From Cyclobacteriaceae bacterium (GTDB lineage Bacteria; Bacteroidota; Bacteroidia; Cytophagales; Cyclobacteriaceae), in NCBI GenBank assembly GCA_019638355.1, contig JAHBTY010000001.1, forward strand, positions 1 to 64,000: 64,000 bases of DNA, given 5' to 3'. Shown here piece after piece: positions 27,386-37,242 of this stretch. The notes under the pieces were generated by a model. It was given only the letters and a program-made list of their open reading frames with translations. It made no database searches and had not been told where the DNA came from. The position numbers were made by a program, and so were the translations under genes. How positions within the stretch are numbered: position 1 is the stretch's first letter; every line of letters begins with the position of its first letter.

Positions 27386-28180
27386 TTAAAACAACGAATT
27401 CTTTTCAACAGTTGAAACAGCAACAGGCATAAAGTAAGCCGTTCCTTTTAAAGAAGTTTTTAATAAGTGATGCATGCCTTCAATGGTTTCAGGCGTGTAT
27501 TGACTTTTATGACAATGCCACGAAGCCAGTGCTGTTGCATAATCAGCTTCTGAAACGGAAATCTTTATGGGAAGAAACGATGGATCAACCGTAGCCAATT
27601 GCATGGGACTATTTGCCGGAAGATTACCGGTAGGAATAGCACTGTAATATAATTGCACCGGCTTATCCCACTTTTGTGTTTGAAATACTTCGGTAACAAC
27701 TGTACTCACCAACCGATGATCGTGATGGCCCGTCCAGCCTGATGCGCCCCACGTAATAACCACATCGGGACTTAAGGAGGTAAATAGTTCTTTGATTTTA
27801 AAACGCATGGTATTGAGTTGATCATTAATCGGCCCCATACCTTCACCCATTTTTAATTGATCGTGAAGACCAAACAAAATGGGCGGTTCAATACCCAGCT
27901 TTTCAGCAGCACATTTGGCTTCTTCACTTCGTACAGCAGCCAGGCTATCACCTGCCGGGATTTTTGCATGATCGGTTACACCATAACGGCCATCGGTCGC
28001 AATAGCGATATAAACCGTTACGCCTTCCGCAGCATATTTGGCTAACACCGGGCTAACCGTTGCTTCATCATCGGGATGCGCAAAAATAGCGAGCAGTACT
28101 TTTGGTGTCGATGCAGTTTGTTGTTCGGGTTTGGTGCATTGAAACAACAGACACAAAAGAAAAAGAGCAATCCAGCGCAT
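27386..28180 (-). CDS. PIG-L family deacetylase, lipoprotein
   Basis: A 264-residue zinc-dependent deacetylase of the LmbE/PIG-L family. The motif AHPDDE (about residues 34-39) provides two zinc ligands and the catalytic Asp; HHDHR (about 150) gives the third His. Lipobox LLFQC (Cys about 15) indicates an exported, lipid-anchored form. Substrates in this family are N-acetylated sugars or amino-sugar conjugates. It is adjacent to the amidohydrolase on the same strand. Confidence 0.88.
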   Translation of the reverse strand: MRWIALFLLCLLFQCTKPEQQTASTPKVLLAIFAHPDDEATVSPVLAKYAAEGVTVYIAIATDGRYGVTDHAKIPAGDSLAAVRSEEAKCAAEKLGIEPPILFGLHDQLKMGEGMGPINDQLNTMRFKIKELFTSLSPDVVITWGASGWTGHHDHRLVSTVVTEVFQTQKWDKPVQLYYSAIPTGNLPANSPMQLATVDPSFLPIKISVSEADYATALASWHCHKSQYTPETIEGMHHLLKTSLKGTAYFMPVAVSTVEKNSLF

Positions 28181-28301
28181 GGTTTGTAGTTTAGTTAAAT
28201 TCTAAGGTATTGAATTTTTTGCCACGTAGCTTCAGTTTTTTGTGAGAGGTTTTTGTGTGGAGATTTTTAAGTAGATTCGTTTACACAAATCAAAATCTAC
28301 C

Positions 28302-29579
28302 ATGAGCCTGAACAGACGCGAGTTTATTAAGAAGAGTGCTTTAGGTACACTTGGTCTTACCTTTTTGCCCTCACTTATTAGTCGCGGATCGGTAAACGAT
28401 CGTGTACGCATTGCCCACATTGGTTTGGGTGGCATGGGCAATCAGCACATGGAGTGGTTTGCTAATTTACCGGGTGCCGAAGTGGTGGCCTTGTGCGATG
28501 TGGATCAGAGTCATTTGGCCAGCACGTTGGAGTCGCTCAAAAAAATGAACCCCGGAACAAAGGCTACTACACACGAAGACTTTCGAAATATTTTAGAAAG
28601 AAAAGATATTGATGCAGTTACCATTGCCACACCCGATCATTGGCATGCACAAATAGCCACGCTTGCCTTTCAGGCGGGTAAAGATGTGTATGGCGAAAAA
28701 CCACTTTCGTATAGTGTGCGCGAAGGCAAAACTATGTTGGTGAATCAGGCAAAATATAACCGCGTGTTTCAGTTGGGCACTCAAATTCATGCGGGCGATA
28801 ATTACCACCGCGTGGTGGAGATAATAAAAAGCGGAGCCATTGGTAAAGTGCATACCGTTCGGCTTTGGAAAGATTCGTATTCACCCGGTTTGGGAGTGGC
28901 AAAAGTTCAGGCCGTACCTGCCGGATTGAATTGGGATATGTGGCTAGGACCAGCGCCTTATGTGGATTATGTTCCGGAGCGTTGCCATTTCACATACCGG
29001 TATTTTCTGGATTACTCGGGTGGTGTGTTTGCTGATTTCTGGTGCCACATTGCTGATATCGTTTGGTGGGCCATTGAACCAAAAGGACTGAAGCAAGTAA
29101 CAGCACGTGGTGAAAAAACCGATGGCCAGGCCGATGCTCCCAAATGGCTAGATGCTGAGTTTGAATTTAAAGACCTGAAAATTTTCTGGACTACCAAAGC
29201 CCCTAACGTACCCGGTGCTGCCGAACGAAACATCGGAGCTTACTTTGAAGGCGACAAAGGCGCATTGATTTGCGATTATAGCACCATGGCCATTACCATC
29301 AATGGTGAAACCGTAAGTGATATTCCTTCGGTGGCGCAAAGTGTTCCGCGCTCACCGGGTCATCAGCAAAATTTTATTGATGCAGTGCGTTCGCGTAAAC
29401 AACCAGAATCAAATCTTGCCTATGCGCGTGAAATGACATTGCCCATGCACCTCGCGCTAATCTCGTGGCGATTAAACCGAAGCTTACAATGGAATGCAAA
29501 GAAAGAAAAGTTTGTGGGCAATAAGGAAGCAAACACTTTTTTGGATCGCCCTTACCGGAAGGAATGGAATTTAATTTGA
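28302..29579 (+). CDS. Tat-exported Gfo/Idh/MocA family oxidoreductase
   Basis: A 425-residue protein. The N-terminus has a twin-arginine signal (LNRREFIKKSALGTLGL). The NAD(P)-binding fold shows IAHIGLGGMGNQHMEWF and the family motif EKPLSYSVREG at about residues 133-143. The C-terminal domain (YSGGVFADFWCHIADIVWW) matches the Bacteroidota dehydrogenases of sugars and sugar derivatives. The nucleotide is probably tightly bound, because Tat exports folded proteins. The last 9 bases overlap the convergent lipoprotein gene. Confidence 0.9.
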   Translation: MSLNRREFIKKSALGTLGLTFLPSLISRGSVNDRVRIAHIGLGGMGNQHMEWFANLPGAEVVALCDVDQSHLASTLESLKKMNPGTKATTHEDFRNILERKDIDAVTIATPDHWHAQIATLAFQAGKDVYGEKPLSYSVREGKTMLVNQAKYNRVFQLGTQIHAGDNYHRVVEIIKSGAIGKVHTVRLWKDSYSPGLGVAKVQAVPAGLNWDMWLGPAPYVDYVPERCHFTYRYFLDYSGGVFADFWCHIADIVWWAIEPKGLKQVTARGEKTDGQADAPKWLDAEFEFKDLKIFWTTKAPNVPGAAERNIGAYFEGDKGALICDYSTMAITINGETVSDIPSVAQSVPRSPGHQQNFIDAVRSRKQPESNLAYAREMTLPMHLALISWRLNRSLQWNAKKEKFVGNKEANTFLDRPYRKEWNLI

Positions 29580-30128
29580 TCGTTTGCGAATCAACTCCAC
29601 TCCGGTAAAATAGTTTTCATTAACAAGGCTCATTAACTGCGCAGGTGTGGGGTTTATCTGGTAGAAAACATAATCGTTTTCCTTACTTGTTTTTACTTTA
29701 AACTTGTTGCCCAGTTTTTGAAGCACCGCTTCCTGCTCAACATCGTTTTCAAGATTAATTGATAATAACTCCAGCCGATTAGGATTTTTTACTTTCAGAA
29801 GGCGTAGAATCCATTGATCGCCCTCTTTGAAGTTGATAAAGTAATAGCCTTGATATTGTTTTACCACAAGCGTATCGCTGATGCGGCCTACTCCCAGCCA
29901 ATCTTTTCCGCTTGCATCCTTTGTACGATAGCCCCACGATTCAATGATGATTGTATCGCCAATTTCGCCAGTAGCTTTATCGCGAATCAGGTATTCGCCA
30001 CAAATGGACTCGGGTAATTGTTTCAGGTTGGCAATACCAGCCGGCTGTGGTTTCGGATAAGAAACTTCTTTGCACGAGAACAACAACATTGTCCAGAAAC
30101 TACAAATCAAAAGAAAGCCAAATCGCAT
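29571..30128 (-). CDS. Lipoprotein of unknown function
   Basis: A 185-residue protein with lipobox LLFSC (Cys about 19) and no domain I recognise. Short beta-rich repeats such as GEYLIRDKATGEIGDTIIIE and NRLELLSINLENDVEQEAVL are visible. It follows the polytopic membrane gene by 14 bases on the same strand, so the two are probably co-transcribed. Confidence 0.65.
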   Translation of the reverse strand: MRFGFLLICSFWTMLLFSCKEVSYPKPQPAGIANLKQLPESICGEYLIRDKATGEIGDTIIIESWGYRTKDASGKDWLGVGRISDTLVVKQYQGYYFINFKEGDQWILRLLKVKNPNRLELLSINLENDVEQEAVLQKLGNKFKVKTSKENDYVFYQINPTPAQLMSLVNENYFTGVELIRKRSN

Positions 30129-30142
30129 ACGGTTAGTACGAG

Positions 30143-31555
30143 TTAGTGAGTGATTGGTTTTGCAGAAGAAGTAAGATAATAGTTTGAACCTTGTTTCTGA
30201 TACAGTTTGGCCAGGGCCGGAATGCGCTCAAAAACTCCGGGCATTACCTGATGCGGATCAATAATAAGTTCGGGCAAGTCGTTTGCAAACGCTTTATCAA
30301 TAAGCACTACGTTTTGAAAATACTCCATTTCCCGAAAATAAGGTTCAGAAACTTTCCATTCATAAAAGCCAGTAGCCAGTTTGTTGTTTTCAAAGTAGCC
30401 CCATTGCTCATCTAAAACCAAAATGCGTTTATGTTTCGGTGTATCATTTACTGTTTTTACAAAAAGTTTTTGGTAATCAATCTTGTCAAGTTTGTTATAG
30501 CGGGCCAGGTAGGCTACCGTTACAATGCCACCGGCAAATCCCCACAGTAATAATTCGGCAAGCCACTTTCTGCGAACCAATAAAATATAGTGACTGATGA
30601 AGTAGGCGAGAGGCGGTGCATAGGTTATTACCCGATGCGGAGCCATGTTACCCGCTACAATAATTTCAATAATGGCAATCAGCAACCAGAGAAACATGAT
30701 TTGCAAAAGCTGCGATTGGTATTTGGTTAGTCGCGCCTCGCGGTTTAACATAATCAAGGAAAAGAAAAAGTAGCTGATGGGAATTGCCGATAACCACAAC
30801 ATGGAGGCAAGCGTTAACTGATTTTCGGCAAACCAGGCAACGCTGGTATAATAGTGCGTCCACAACAACTCCAGTTTACCATTAAAGTAATATGCTGCAA
30901 GCAACACAAGGTGTGGAAATACAAATCCAAAAATCAGCAACAACGCTTTGCGTACCGACAAGCGCGTAAAAATACCGAGGATAAGAAGTGTACCCGGCAG
31001 AAATACCACGTATGTAAAAACAAACTGCGAAGCTATGCCGAGGTAAAAACCAAGCAGTAAAAGGGTATCGTCTCGCTGAACACGAAACTCAACCTCTTTA
31101 AACAGATTATTAAGTGCCAGCAATAATAAGGAAGATGCTATAAGCTCTGGCGACAGTGCCAACATATCAAACGAAAAGAAGCAGACCACCCCAAACAAAA
31201 AGGCAGGCAGGTAAGTGCTTTCGCTTTGTGCTTTGTTGTTAATAAGCAAAATGGCAAAGTATGCCCCTTGTATAAATATGAGTAGAAACGCTAACACGTG
31301 ACGAGCCGTAAGCGAACGCCCAAACATCAACTCCAGCCAACCAAACAGCCACGCAGTAAGCGGGGCCTGGCCGGTGTGCACCTGTGTATATAAACTTTTT
31401 CCACTGTTAAGTGCCTCCCCCAATACAAAGGCTTTTAGTTCGGCAAGCGTGGTGGCCACCGGGTCGATGAAAAATCCGAGGGCAATCAGTAACAGCAAGA
31501 TGAAGATGGCGAGCAGCCGGTACGGATCATTAATTCGAAAAAAGCGAAGCAGCAC
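30143..31555 (-). CDS. Polytopic membrane protein, possibly GT-C glycosyltransferase-like
   Basis: About 470 residues with at least ten hydrophobic segments and a C-terminal soluble part of about 110 residues (RILVLDEQWGYFENN). The first extracytoplasmic loop after transmembrane segment 1 (GEALNSGKSLYTQVHTGQAPLTAW) resembles GT-C enzymes, where an acidic residue here contacts substrate, but the match is loose and there is no clear DD/DE motif. The GTG at 31555 gives VLLRFFRINDPYRL, a natural membrane start; an upstream TTG at 31588 is possible. It is divergent from rbfA. Confidence 0.6.
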   Translation of the reverse strand: MLLRFFRINDPYRLLAIFILLLLIALGFFIDPVATTLAELKAFVLGEALNSGKSLYTQVHTGQAPLTAWLFGWLELMFGRSLTARHVLAFLLIFIQGAYFAILLINNKAQSESTYLPAFLFGVVCFFSFDMLALSPELIASSLLLLALNNLFKEVEFRVQRDDTLLLLGFYLGIASQFVFTYVVFLPGTLLILGIFTRLSVRKALLLIFGFVFPHLVLLAAYYFNGKLELLWTHYYTSVAWFAENQLTLASMLWLSAIPISYFFFSLIMLNREARLTKYQSQLLQIMFLWLLIAIIEIIVAGNMAPHRVITYAPPLAYFISHYILLVRRKWLAELLLWGFAGGIVTVAYLARYNKLDKIDYQKLFVKTVNDTPKHKRILVLDEQWGYFENNKLATGFYEWKVSEPYFREMEYFQNVVLIDKAFANDLPELIIDPHQVMPGVFERIPALAKLYQKQGSNYYLTSSAKPITH

Positions 31556-31631
31556 CCTACAAAGTTTAAAACGGACACAAATAAACAAAAAGTTGCCCGT
31601 ACACCCCGGCCTTAATTACACCGCCAACCGT

Positions 31632-31639
31632 TATCTTTG
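31632..31639 (+). promoter_or_regulatory. TAnnTTTG-type -7 box directly before rbfA
   Basis: TATCTTTG fits the Bacteroidota -7 consensus exactly and ends 5 bases before the rbfA ATG. The transcript would be leaderless or nearly so. No TTTG box is visible about 20 bases upstream. Confidence 0.4.
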
Positions 31640-31643
31640 CATT

Positions 31644-32012
31644 ATGAGCGGAACGGTACGGCAGCAGAAATACAACAAACTAATTCAGAAAGAATTGAGC
31701 GACATCTTTTTGAAGGATAAACGCGGCATTATTGGCAATACTTTTATAACCATTGCCGATGTTCGTATTAGTCCGGATTTAAGTGTGGCCAAAGTTTACC
31801 TGGGCCTCACGTTGGCCAAAGACAAAAAGGCTGTACTCAATAACATTGAACTGCATAAAAGCGAAATCCGCAAAGCACTGGGTGATCGCATTCGCAACCA
31901 GGCACGCATTGTACCTGCTTTGGTTTTCTTTATTGATGAAGTAGAGGAAAATGCCCAACGCATGGATGACCTGATAAAAAGCCTGAACATTCCCAAGGAA
32001 AGTAAAGATTAA
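31644..32012 (+). CDS. rbfA: 30S ribosome-binding factor
   Basis: A 122-residue KH-like protein that binds the 30S subunit during 16S rRNA maturation. Recognisable are the start MSGTVRQQKYNKLIQKELSDI, VRISPDLSVAKVYLGL and the C-terminal LVFFIDEVEENAQRMDDLI. I start it at the ATG here; a much longer frame opens upstream but its extra N-terminus is not RbfA-like. The LolC/E-like gene starts 12 bases after this stop, a common order in Bacteroidota. Confidence 0.95.
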   Translation: MSGTVRQQKYNKLIQKELSDIFLKDKRGIIGNTFITIADVRISPDLSVAKVYLGLTLAKDKKAVLNNIELHKSEIRKALGDRIRNQARIVPALVFFIDEVEENAQRMDDLIKSLNIPKESKD

Positions 32013-32023
32013 ACCTGCGGCTT

Positions 32024-33247
32024 TTGAATCTATCCCTATTTATTGCAAGACGTTACTTCTTTTCCGGCCGGAAGAAAAACTTTATTAACATCATTTCTAT
32101 TCTCTCTATAATCGGCATTGCATTTTCTACAGCTGCCCTTGTAATTGTGCTATCGGTATTTAACGGTTTGGAGGATTTGTTGCGCGGACTTTACACTTCA
32201 TTTGACCCGGAACTAAAAATCGAATTAAAGAAAGGTAAGTCTTTTGAAGTTGACAAAAACCTGATTCAAAAACTTCAAACGGTTGTGGGGGTAGATATTA
32301 TTACAGAGGTAATTGAAGACTATGCCTACATACGCTACCGCGATGCGGATGCAGTAGTTACCTTGAAAGGAGTGAGCGAAAGCTTTTTAATGCAACACCG
32401 GCTTGATAACAGCATGGTAGATGGTGAACTGGTTTTGAGTAAAAATGAAATTGATTATGCAATAGTGGGGCGGGGTGTGCAATATGCACTATCGTTGAGC
32501 GTAAAAGAGAGCCTACAACCCTTGCAGGTTTTTTACATCAAAAATCTCAAAGCCTCAGGGTTAGATCCTTCGCAACTTTACTCACGCAGGGTAATACAAC
32601 CCGGTGGAGTTTTCTCCATTGAAAAAAACTATGATGATAACTATATTTTTGTGCCATTACATTTTGCGCAAGAGCTGTTGAACTACGGTAACAAACGCAC
32701 CAGCCTCGAAATAAAAACAACCGGCAAACTACCCCTGCGCGAAACCCAGGCAGCAGTTGCCCAGGTAATGGGTGAAGATTTTTCGGTACTTACCAATCAG
32801 GAACAACATGCCGATTTATACCGACTACTTAAAATTGAAAAGCTTTTTACATTCATCGCACTAACACTACTCATTCTGGTTGCCTCTATCAATATTTTCT
32901 TTTCGTTAATGATGTTGGTATTAGACAAAAAGAAAGACATCTCGGTTTTGTTTGCTATGGGCAGTAGCAGCCACTTAATTCGCAATATATTTTTAAGCGA
33001 AGGAGCCCTTATTGCCTTTACGGGAGCTTTTACCGGCCTGCTGCTGGGTGGCCTTATCTGTTGGTTGCAGGATTCGTTTGGGATGGTGGGGATGGGCATG
33101 GAAAATGCAATCATTACCAGCTATCCTGTTAAAATGAAAGTAATGGACTTTGTGCTTACTGCCGCTGTAATTATAATTATTACGTTAATCGTTTCATTCT
33201 ATCCGGCACGATTAGCCACCCGCACCTACTCTATTCAGCACCTCTAG
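32024..33247 (+). CDS. LolC/LolE-like ABC transporter permease
   Basis: A 407-residue FtsX/MacB-type permease that, with an ATPase encoded elsewhere, would extract lipoproteins from the inner membrane. Segments are FIARRYFFSGRKKNFINIISILSIIGIAFSTAALVIVLSVFNG (cytoplasmic start plus TM1), a periplasmic domain of about 210 residues, then three C-terminal membrane helices (LFTFIALTLLILVASINIFF; ALIAFTGAFTGLLLGGLI; VLTAAVIIIITLIVSF). The TTG start is forced: an in-frame stop lies at 32003-32005 and only CTG or TTG follow before the conserved N-terminus. Confidence 0.88.
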   Translation: MNLSLFIARRYFFSGRKKNFINIISILSIIGIAFSTAALVIVLSVFNGLEDLLRGLYTSFDPELKIELKKGKSFEVDKNLIQKLQTVVGVDIITEVIEDYAYIRYRDADAVVTLKGVSESFLMQHRLDNSMVDGELVLSKNEIDYAIVGRGVQYALSLSVKESLQPLQVFYIKNLKASGLDPSQLYSRRVIQPGGVFSIEKNYDDNYIFVPLHFAQELLNYGNKRTSLEIKTTGKLPLRETQAAVAQVMGEDFSVLTNQEQHADLYRLLKIEKLFTFIALTLLILVASINIFFSLMMLVLDKKKDISVLFAMGSSSHLIRNIFLSEGALIAFTGAFTGLLLGGLICWLQDSFGMVGMGMENAIITSYPVKMKVMDFVLTAAVIIIITLIVSFYPARLATRTYSIQHL

Positions 33248-33347
33248 CATGTAATTACCAGGCATGTTTTTCGTGTAAAAAGCACAAAAAAATCACTCTC
33301 AAATTTATAATTTGCAATTCTGCTTAGTGTGCAAGTGGTGCTAAAAT

Positions 33348-33371
33348 GCAGTTTTGGCTTGCTAAAACTGC
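33348..33371. repeat. 8-base inverted repeat upstream of the SNF2 gene
   Basis: Arms GCAGTTTT (33348-33355) and AAAACTGC (33364-33371), eight-base loop, 32 bases before the helicase start. It may be a leader hairpin or the terminator of the permease gene; there is no clear T-run. Confidence 0.35.
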
Positions 33372-33402
33372 CCGCACCATAAAAAGTAGTTTAAATTAAC
33401 TC

Positions 33403-36351
33403 ATGAAAGTATCGGCCACACAGCCTTTTCAAATTATTTACTCGTTGTACCAACACGAGTACCTGGGTTATATTTTCGAGTCGTTTATAGTGCATCTGGA
33501 CGATAAGGGTCGCCTCACCTACCAACATCAAAATATTTCGCATAAAAATGCGCGCGAGTTTTCAAAAGGCCTTGATACCCGCGACTATGAATTGATTGAA
33601 ATGATGGACGGCATGAGCCAGGATGCCGTACTGAAACACTTTTCAAAAAAAGTGATGAAGCCCGATGACTTTTTCAGCAAAGTATTTAAAAAAGATAAAG
33701 GCGATGAGTTGCTTCAAGAGCAGATAGAAGTTTTTATGGAAAAAAGACGTGCGGCTGTTCTTGAAAAAATAAAAGGCAAGCAATTGTTTGAAATGGGCAA
33801 CGATGGCGAGCCAACCTGGCGCAAAATAGAAGTACTTGAAAAAAGGGCCAACGTACAATTCAATTTTAAACGTAATGCAGAGGGCACCGAGTACTACCCT
33901 ACTATTACATACGAGGGAAAAAAAATTGAACTCCCCAATCCGGCTGCTTATTTAATTTGCAAGCAGCCCGCCTGGCTGGTAATAAGCGGCAAACTTTATG
34001 GATTTGATAAGTTTGTAGATGGCAAAAAACTTCAGCCCTTTCTTTCTAAACCAATTGTAAAAATCCCCAAGAAGTTAGAAGAAACTTATTATAGCCGTTT
34101 CATCGGTCCGCTTATAAGTGCGTTTGAAGATGTAGATGCAGAAGGTTTTGAAATAATCAAGACCGAATACGACCCGCATCCACTGCTTAGTATTTCGGAG
34201 TTGCCGCCCGCCAATGTAAAAAACGTACCCACCCTATTTGGTAGTGCCGATGCGCCCGATGGCCCTGGCGATGACGAAGCCGGCAAAATTGTGTTTGATT
34301 TATCGTTTAAGTATGGCAAACACCGCTTTCGCGGAGATGCCTTTGTGCCGGTAAGTGTAAATGTTGAACAAAAAGAAAACGATTATGTGTTTCATCGTGT
34401 AAAGCGCGAATTAGAATCCGAAAAAAAATATGCGCAAACATTAATTAAGCTGGGCTTACCCCTGCGCGGCTTTCGAACAGCCGTAGAAAAGGCGCATGCC
34501 TTTTCGTGGTTAAACGAAAACCGGGTTAACCTGCTTAACCTCGGTTTTGAAGTAAGCCAACCCGAAAACCGCGATAAAAAATATTTTGTTGGCAAAGCAG
34601 TAATTGAACTTGAAGTAAAAGAGAATATCGACTGGTTTGATATTCATGCTAAAATCCGGTTTGGCGAGTACGAGATTTCGTTTAAAGACTTGCGTAAGCT
34701 CATTGTTAAAAAGAAAGTAGAGTTTAAACTACCCAATGGCGAAATTGCCATTATACCTGAAGCCTGGCTGGTGAAGTACAGCGACCTGTTTGCCTTAAGT
34801 GAAACACACGGCACAAATGAAAAACCGGTATTAAAAAAGCACCATATTTCATTACTGAAAGAGTTGGAAGATGGCAACCTGGCTAAGGTGCACATGAGCG
34901 AACGCCTGCGCAACCTGCAATCCTTCAGTGGTATTAAAGACTATGCGCTGCCTCAAAAATTCGAAGGCACATTACGCCCTTACCAAAAAGCCGGTTATAA
35001 CTGGTTGCGCTTTCTTAACGAGTTTCATTTGGGTGGATGCCTGGCCGATGATATGGGCCTTGGTAAAACCGTACAAACACTGGCCTTGCTGCAAGCCGAA
35101 AAAGAGAAGGGTAATGGTGGCACATCGTTATTGATCATGCCCACTTCGTTGGTTTACAATTGGGAAATGGAGGCTTCTAAGTTTACACCCGATCTTAAAA
35201 TATTAACCTATACCGGCACACTGCGTAACAAAGACATTAATAGATTTAGCAAATACGATGTGGTAATTACCAGCTATGGCATAACCCGCCTTGATATTGA
35301 TCTGCTAAAACCATTTTACTTCAACTACATCATATTAGACGAATCGCAGGTTATCAAAAACCCTACTTCCAATATTGCCAAGGCTGTATTGGAACTAAAG
35401 TCGCGCTACAGGCTAACCTTAACGGGTACCCCGCTGGAAAACACCACCCTTGACTTATGGTCGCAAATGACCTTTATAAATCCTGGCCTATTGGGCGGCC
35501 AGACTTTTTTTAAGAATGAGTATCAACTACCCATTGAGAAAAAACGCGATGAAGCAAAAACCAAGAAGCTTAACTCGATAATAAAACCGTTCATTCTACG
35601 CAGATTAAAATCGCAAGTAGCTACCGATTTGCCTGAGAAAGTTGAAAATGTGTACTACACCAACATGACTGCCGAGCAAGAACAGAAATACGAAGAAGCC
35701 AAATCGTTCTATCGTCATAAAATTCTCAACCAGATAGATCAGGAGGGTATCAATAACACACGCATGACCATTTTGGAAGGTCTTACAAAATTGCGCCAGT
35801 TATCCAATCATCCTAAAATGATTGATGCCCACTACCAAGGTAATTCAGGCAAACTGGAAGATGTTTTGCACATGCTGGACAATGCGTTGCTGGAGGGCCA
35901 CAAGGTATTGGTGTTTAGTCAGTTTGTAAAACATCTGGATATTGTTAAAACACTACTTAACGAACGCAACATTCCATTTGCCTATTTGGATGGATCCAGT
36001 ACTGACCGGAAAGAGCAGGTAGATAAGTTTAATAAAGATGTTAACCTGAAAGTATTTTTAATTTCGATAAAGGCTGGCGGATTAGGCCTTAACCTAACGG
36101 AGGCCGACTATGTATTTATTCTTGACCCCTGGTGGAACCCGGCCGTAGAAGCACAAGCTACAGATCGGGCACATCGCATTGGTCAAAAGAAAAAAGTATT
36201 TAGTTATAAGTTTATTACGCGCAACACGGTAGAAGAAAAAATTCTTACCCTTCAAAAACACAAACTCAAACTTTCTGAAAACCTGATTCAATCGGAAGAA
36301 AGTGTGATTAAGTCGCTTTCGCGCGAAGACATTGAGATGTTGTTGAATTAA
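33403..36351 (+). CDS. SNF2-family DEAD/DEAH-box helicase
   Basis: A 982-residue ATP-dependent DNA translocase/remodeller. The N-terminal 500 residues are family-specific. The core starts near 520: Walker A DDMGLGKTVQT (about 549), motif II DESQ (about 646), motif III LTGTPLEN. The second helicase lobe has VFSQFVKHLDIV, SIKAGGLGLNLTEADYVF and DRAHRIGQKKKVFSY (about 921). No SWIM zinc finger is obvious. Bacterial SNF2 proteins are linked to transcription or DNA repair; the specific role is unknown. Confidence 0.93.
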   Translation: MKVSATQPFQIIYSLYQHEYLGYIFESFIVHLDDKGRLTYQHQNISHKNAREFSKGLDTRDYELIEMMDGMSQDAVLKHFSKKVMKPDDFFSKVFKKDKGDELLQEQIEVFMEKRRAAVLEKIKGKQLFEMGNDGEPTWRKIEVLEKRANVQFNFKRNAEGTEYYPTITYEGKKIELPNPAAYLICKQPAWLVISGKLYGFDKFVDGKKLQPFLSKPIVKIPKKLEETYYSRFIGPLISAFEDVDAEGFEIIKTEYDPHPLLSISELPPANVKNVPTLFGSADAPDGPGDDEAGKIVFDLSFKYGKHRFRGDAFVPVSVNVEQKENDYVFHRVKRELESEKKYAQTLIKLGLPLRGFRTAVEKAHAFSWLNENRVNLLNLGFEVSQPENRDKKYFVGKAVIELEVKENIDWFDIHAKIRFGEYEISFKDLRKLIVKKKVEFKLPNGEIAIIPEAWLVKYSDLFALSETHGTNEKPVLKKHHISLLKELEDGNLAKVHMSERLRNLQSFSGIKDYALPQKFEGTLRPYQKAGYNWLRFLNEFHLGGCLADDMGLGKTVQTLALLQAEKEKGNGGTSLLIMPTSLVYNWEMEASKFTPDLKILTYTGTLRNKDINRFSKYDVVITSYGITRLDIDLLKPFYFNYIILDESQVIKNPTSNIAKAVLELKSRYRLTLTGTPLENTTLDLWSQMTFINPGLLGGQTFFKNEYQLPIEKKRDEAKTKKLNSIIKPFILRRLKSQVATDLPEKVENVYYTNMTAEQEQKYEEAKSFYRHKILNQIDQEGINNTRMTILEGLTKLRQLSNHPKMIDAHYQGNSGKLEDVLHMLDNALLEGHKVLVFSQFVKHLDIVKTLLNERNIPFAYLDGSSTDRKEQVDKFNKDVNLKVFLISIKAGGLGLNLTEADYVFILDPWWNPAVEAQATDRAHRIGQKKKVFSYKFITRNTVEEKILTLQKHKLKLSENLIQSEESVIKSLSREDIEMLLN

Positions 36352-36355
36352 ACTT

Positions 36356-37192
36356 TTAGGCCCGATTTTTCCATCGGTTGTGCGACCATAGCCACCCGGC
36401 AGGATTTTCCTGAATAACTTTTTCTGTTGCTTTTACATAGCTCTCCAACACACGGTGAGAATCCTTTTCGTACGGAGGCTCACTTAGCAGTACATACTCT
36501 GCTTCATAATAACCGCGCTTTTTTTTTCGAATAGCCAGGTAGAACACTGGATATTGAAGTATATGTACAAGTTGACCAATGGCCTGATAAAATGCAGTGG
36601 GTTGATGCAGGAATTCAGTCCAGTATTTTTTATCGCGGCCTTTACCCGGAAACTGATCGGCAACAATAGCCGTTGCCCGAATCAGGTCTTTGCGCAGCAG
36701 CGCTTCGCGTGCCACCTTTTCGCGCTTAACGGGGTAAGCACCAAACCGACTACGACTGGCTAACGAGAATGAATTGAAAAGAATGCTGCTTTGCTCCTGG
36801 TAAACAAAATCTACCGGGTGGTTTAATGAACCAACAGCCAGTAACCATTCCCAATTAAATTGGTGCGAAGCCAGCATGATTACCGATTGTTTATTCTGAA
36901 GAAATTTTTGAGCTACCCCCAGATTTATAAACTTCATGCGCTCGGTTAACTCCTGCTTAGAAATAGTTAAGAGCTTTAAAGTTTCAACCCCATAATCGCA
37001 CAGGTTTTTATAAAACTGCTTTTCAATCAATTTTAGTTCGGCTATCGATTTTTCCGGAAAAGATTGTTTAAGGTTTTTTCGAACAAGCTTAAGCCTGTAG
37101 TTAATAACATAGTAGCTTACAAAAAAAAGGAAATCCGAAAACAGGTAAAGAACGGAAAGTGGAGTGCGCGAAAGCAATTTCAATAAAACCAT
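36356..37192 (-). CDS. LpxL/HtrB-like lysophospholipid acyltransferase
   Basis: About 278 residues with an N-terminal membrane anchor (LSVLYLFSDFLFFVSYYV). The acyltransferase catalytic HX4E motif is seen as SHQFNWEW at about residue 108, and ADQFPGKGRDKKYWTEFL resembles the acyl-acceptor region. The enzyme would add a secondary acyl chain to lipid A or a related lipid. A GTG two codons upstream (37198) is an alternative start. It is divergent from the SDR gene. Confidence 0.9.
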   Translation of the reverse strand: MVLLKLLSRTPLSVLYLFSDFLFFVSYYVINYRLKLVRKNLKQSFPEKSIAELKLIEKQFYKNLCDYGVETLKLLTISKQELTERMKFINLGVAQKFLQNKQSVIMLASHQFNWEWLLAVGSLNHPVDFVYQEQSSILFNSFSLASRSRFGAYPVKREKVAREALLRKDLIRATAIVADQFPGKGRDKKYWTEFLHQPTAFYQAIGQLVHILQYPVFYLAIRKKKRGYYEAEYVLLSEPPYEKDSHRVLESYVKATEKVIQENPAGWLWSHNRWKNRA

Positions 37193-37219
37193 TGCCACAA
37201 AAATAGACTATTGTTTTAT

Positions 37220-37227
37220 TACTTTTG
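37220..37227 (+). promoter_or_regulatory. Possible -7 box for the SDR gene
   Basis: TACTTTTG matches TAnnTTTG and lies 15 bases before the SDR ATG, in the short divergent gap with the acyltransferase. A TTG lies at 37192-37194, but its spacing is longer than usual. Confidence 0.3.
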
Positions 37228-37242
37228 TCCGCCAATAATTTT

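Noticed and set aside
29571-29579. Overlap of the Gfo/Idh and lipoprotein genes as a regulatory antisense device
   Set aside because: A 9-base convergent overlap is common in compact bacterial genomes and shows no further structure.
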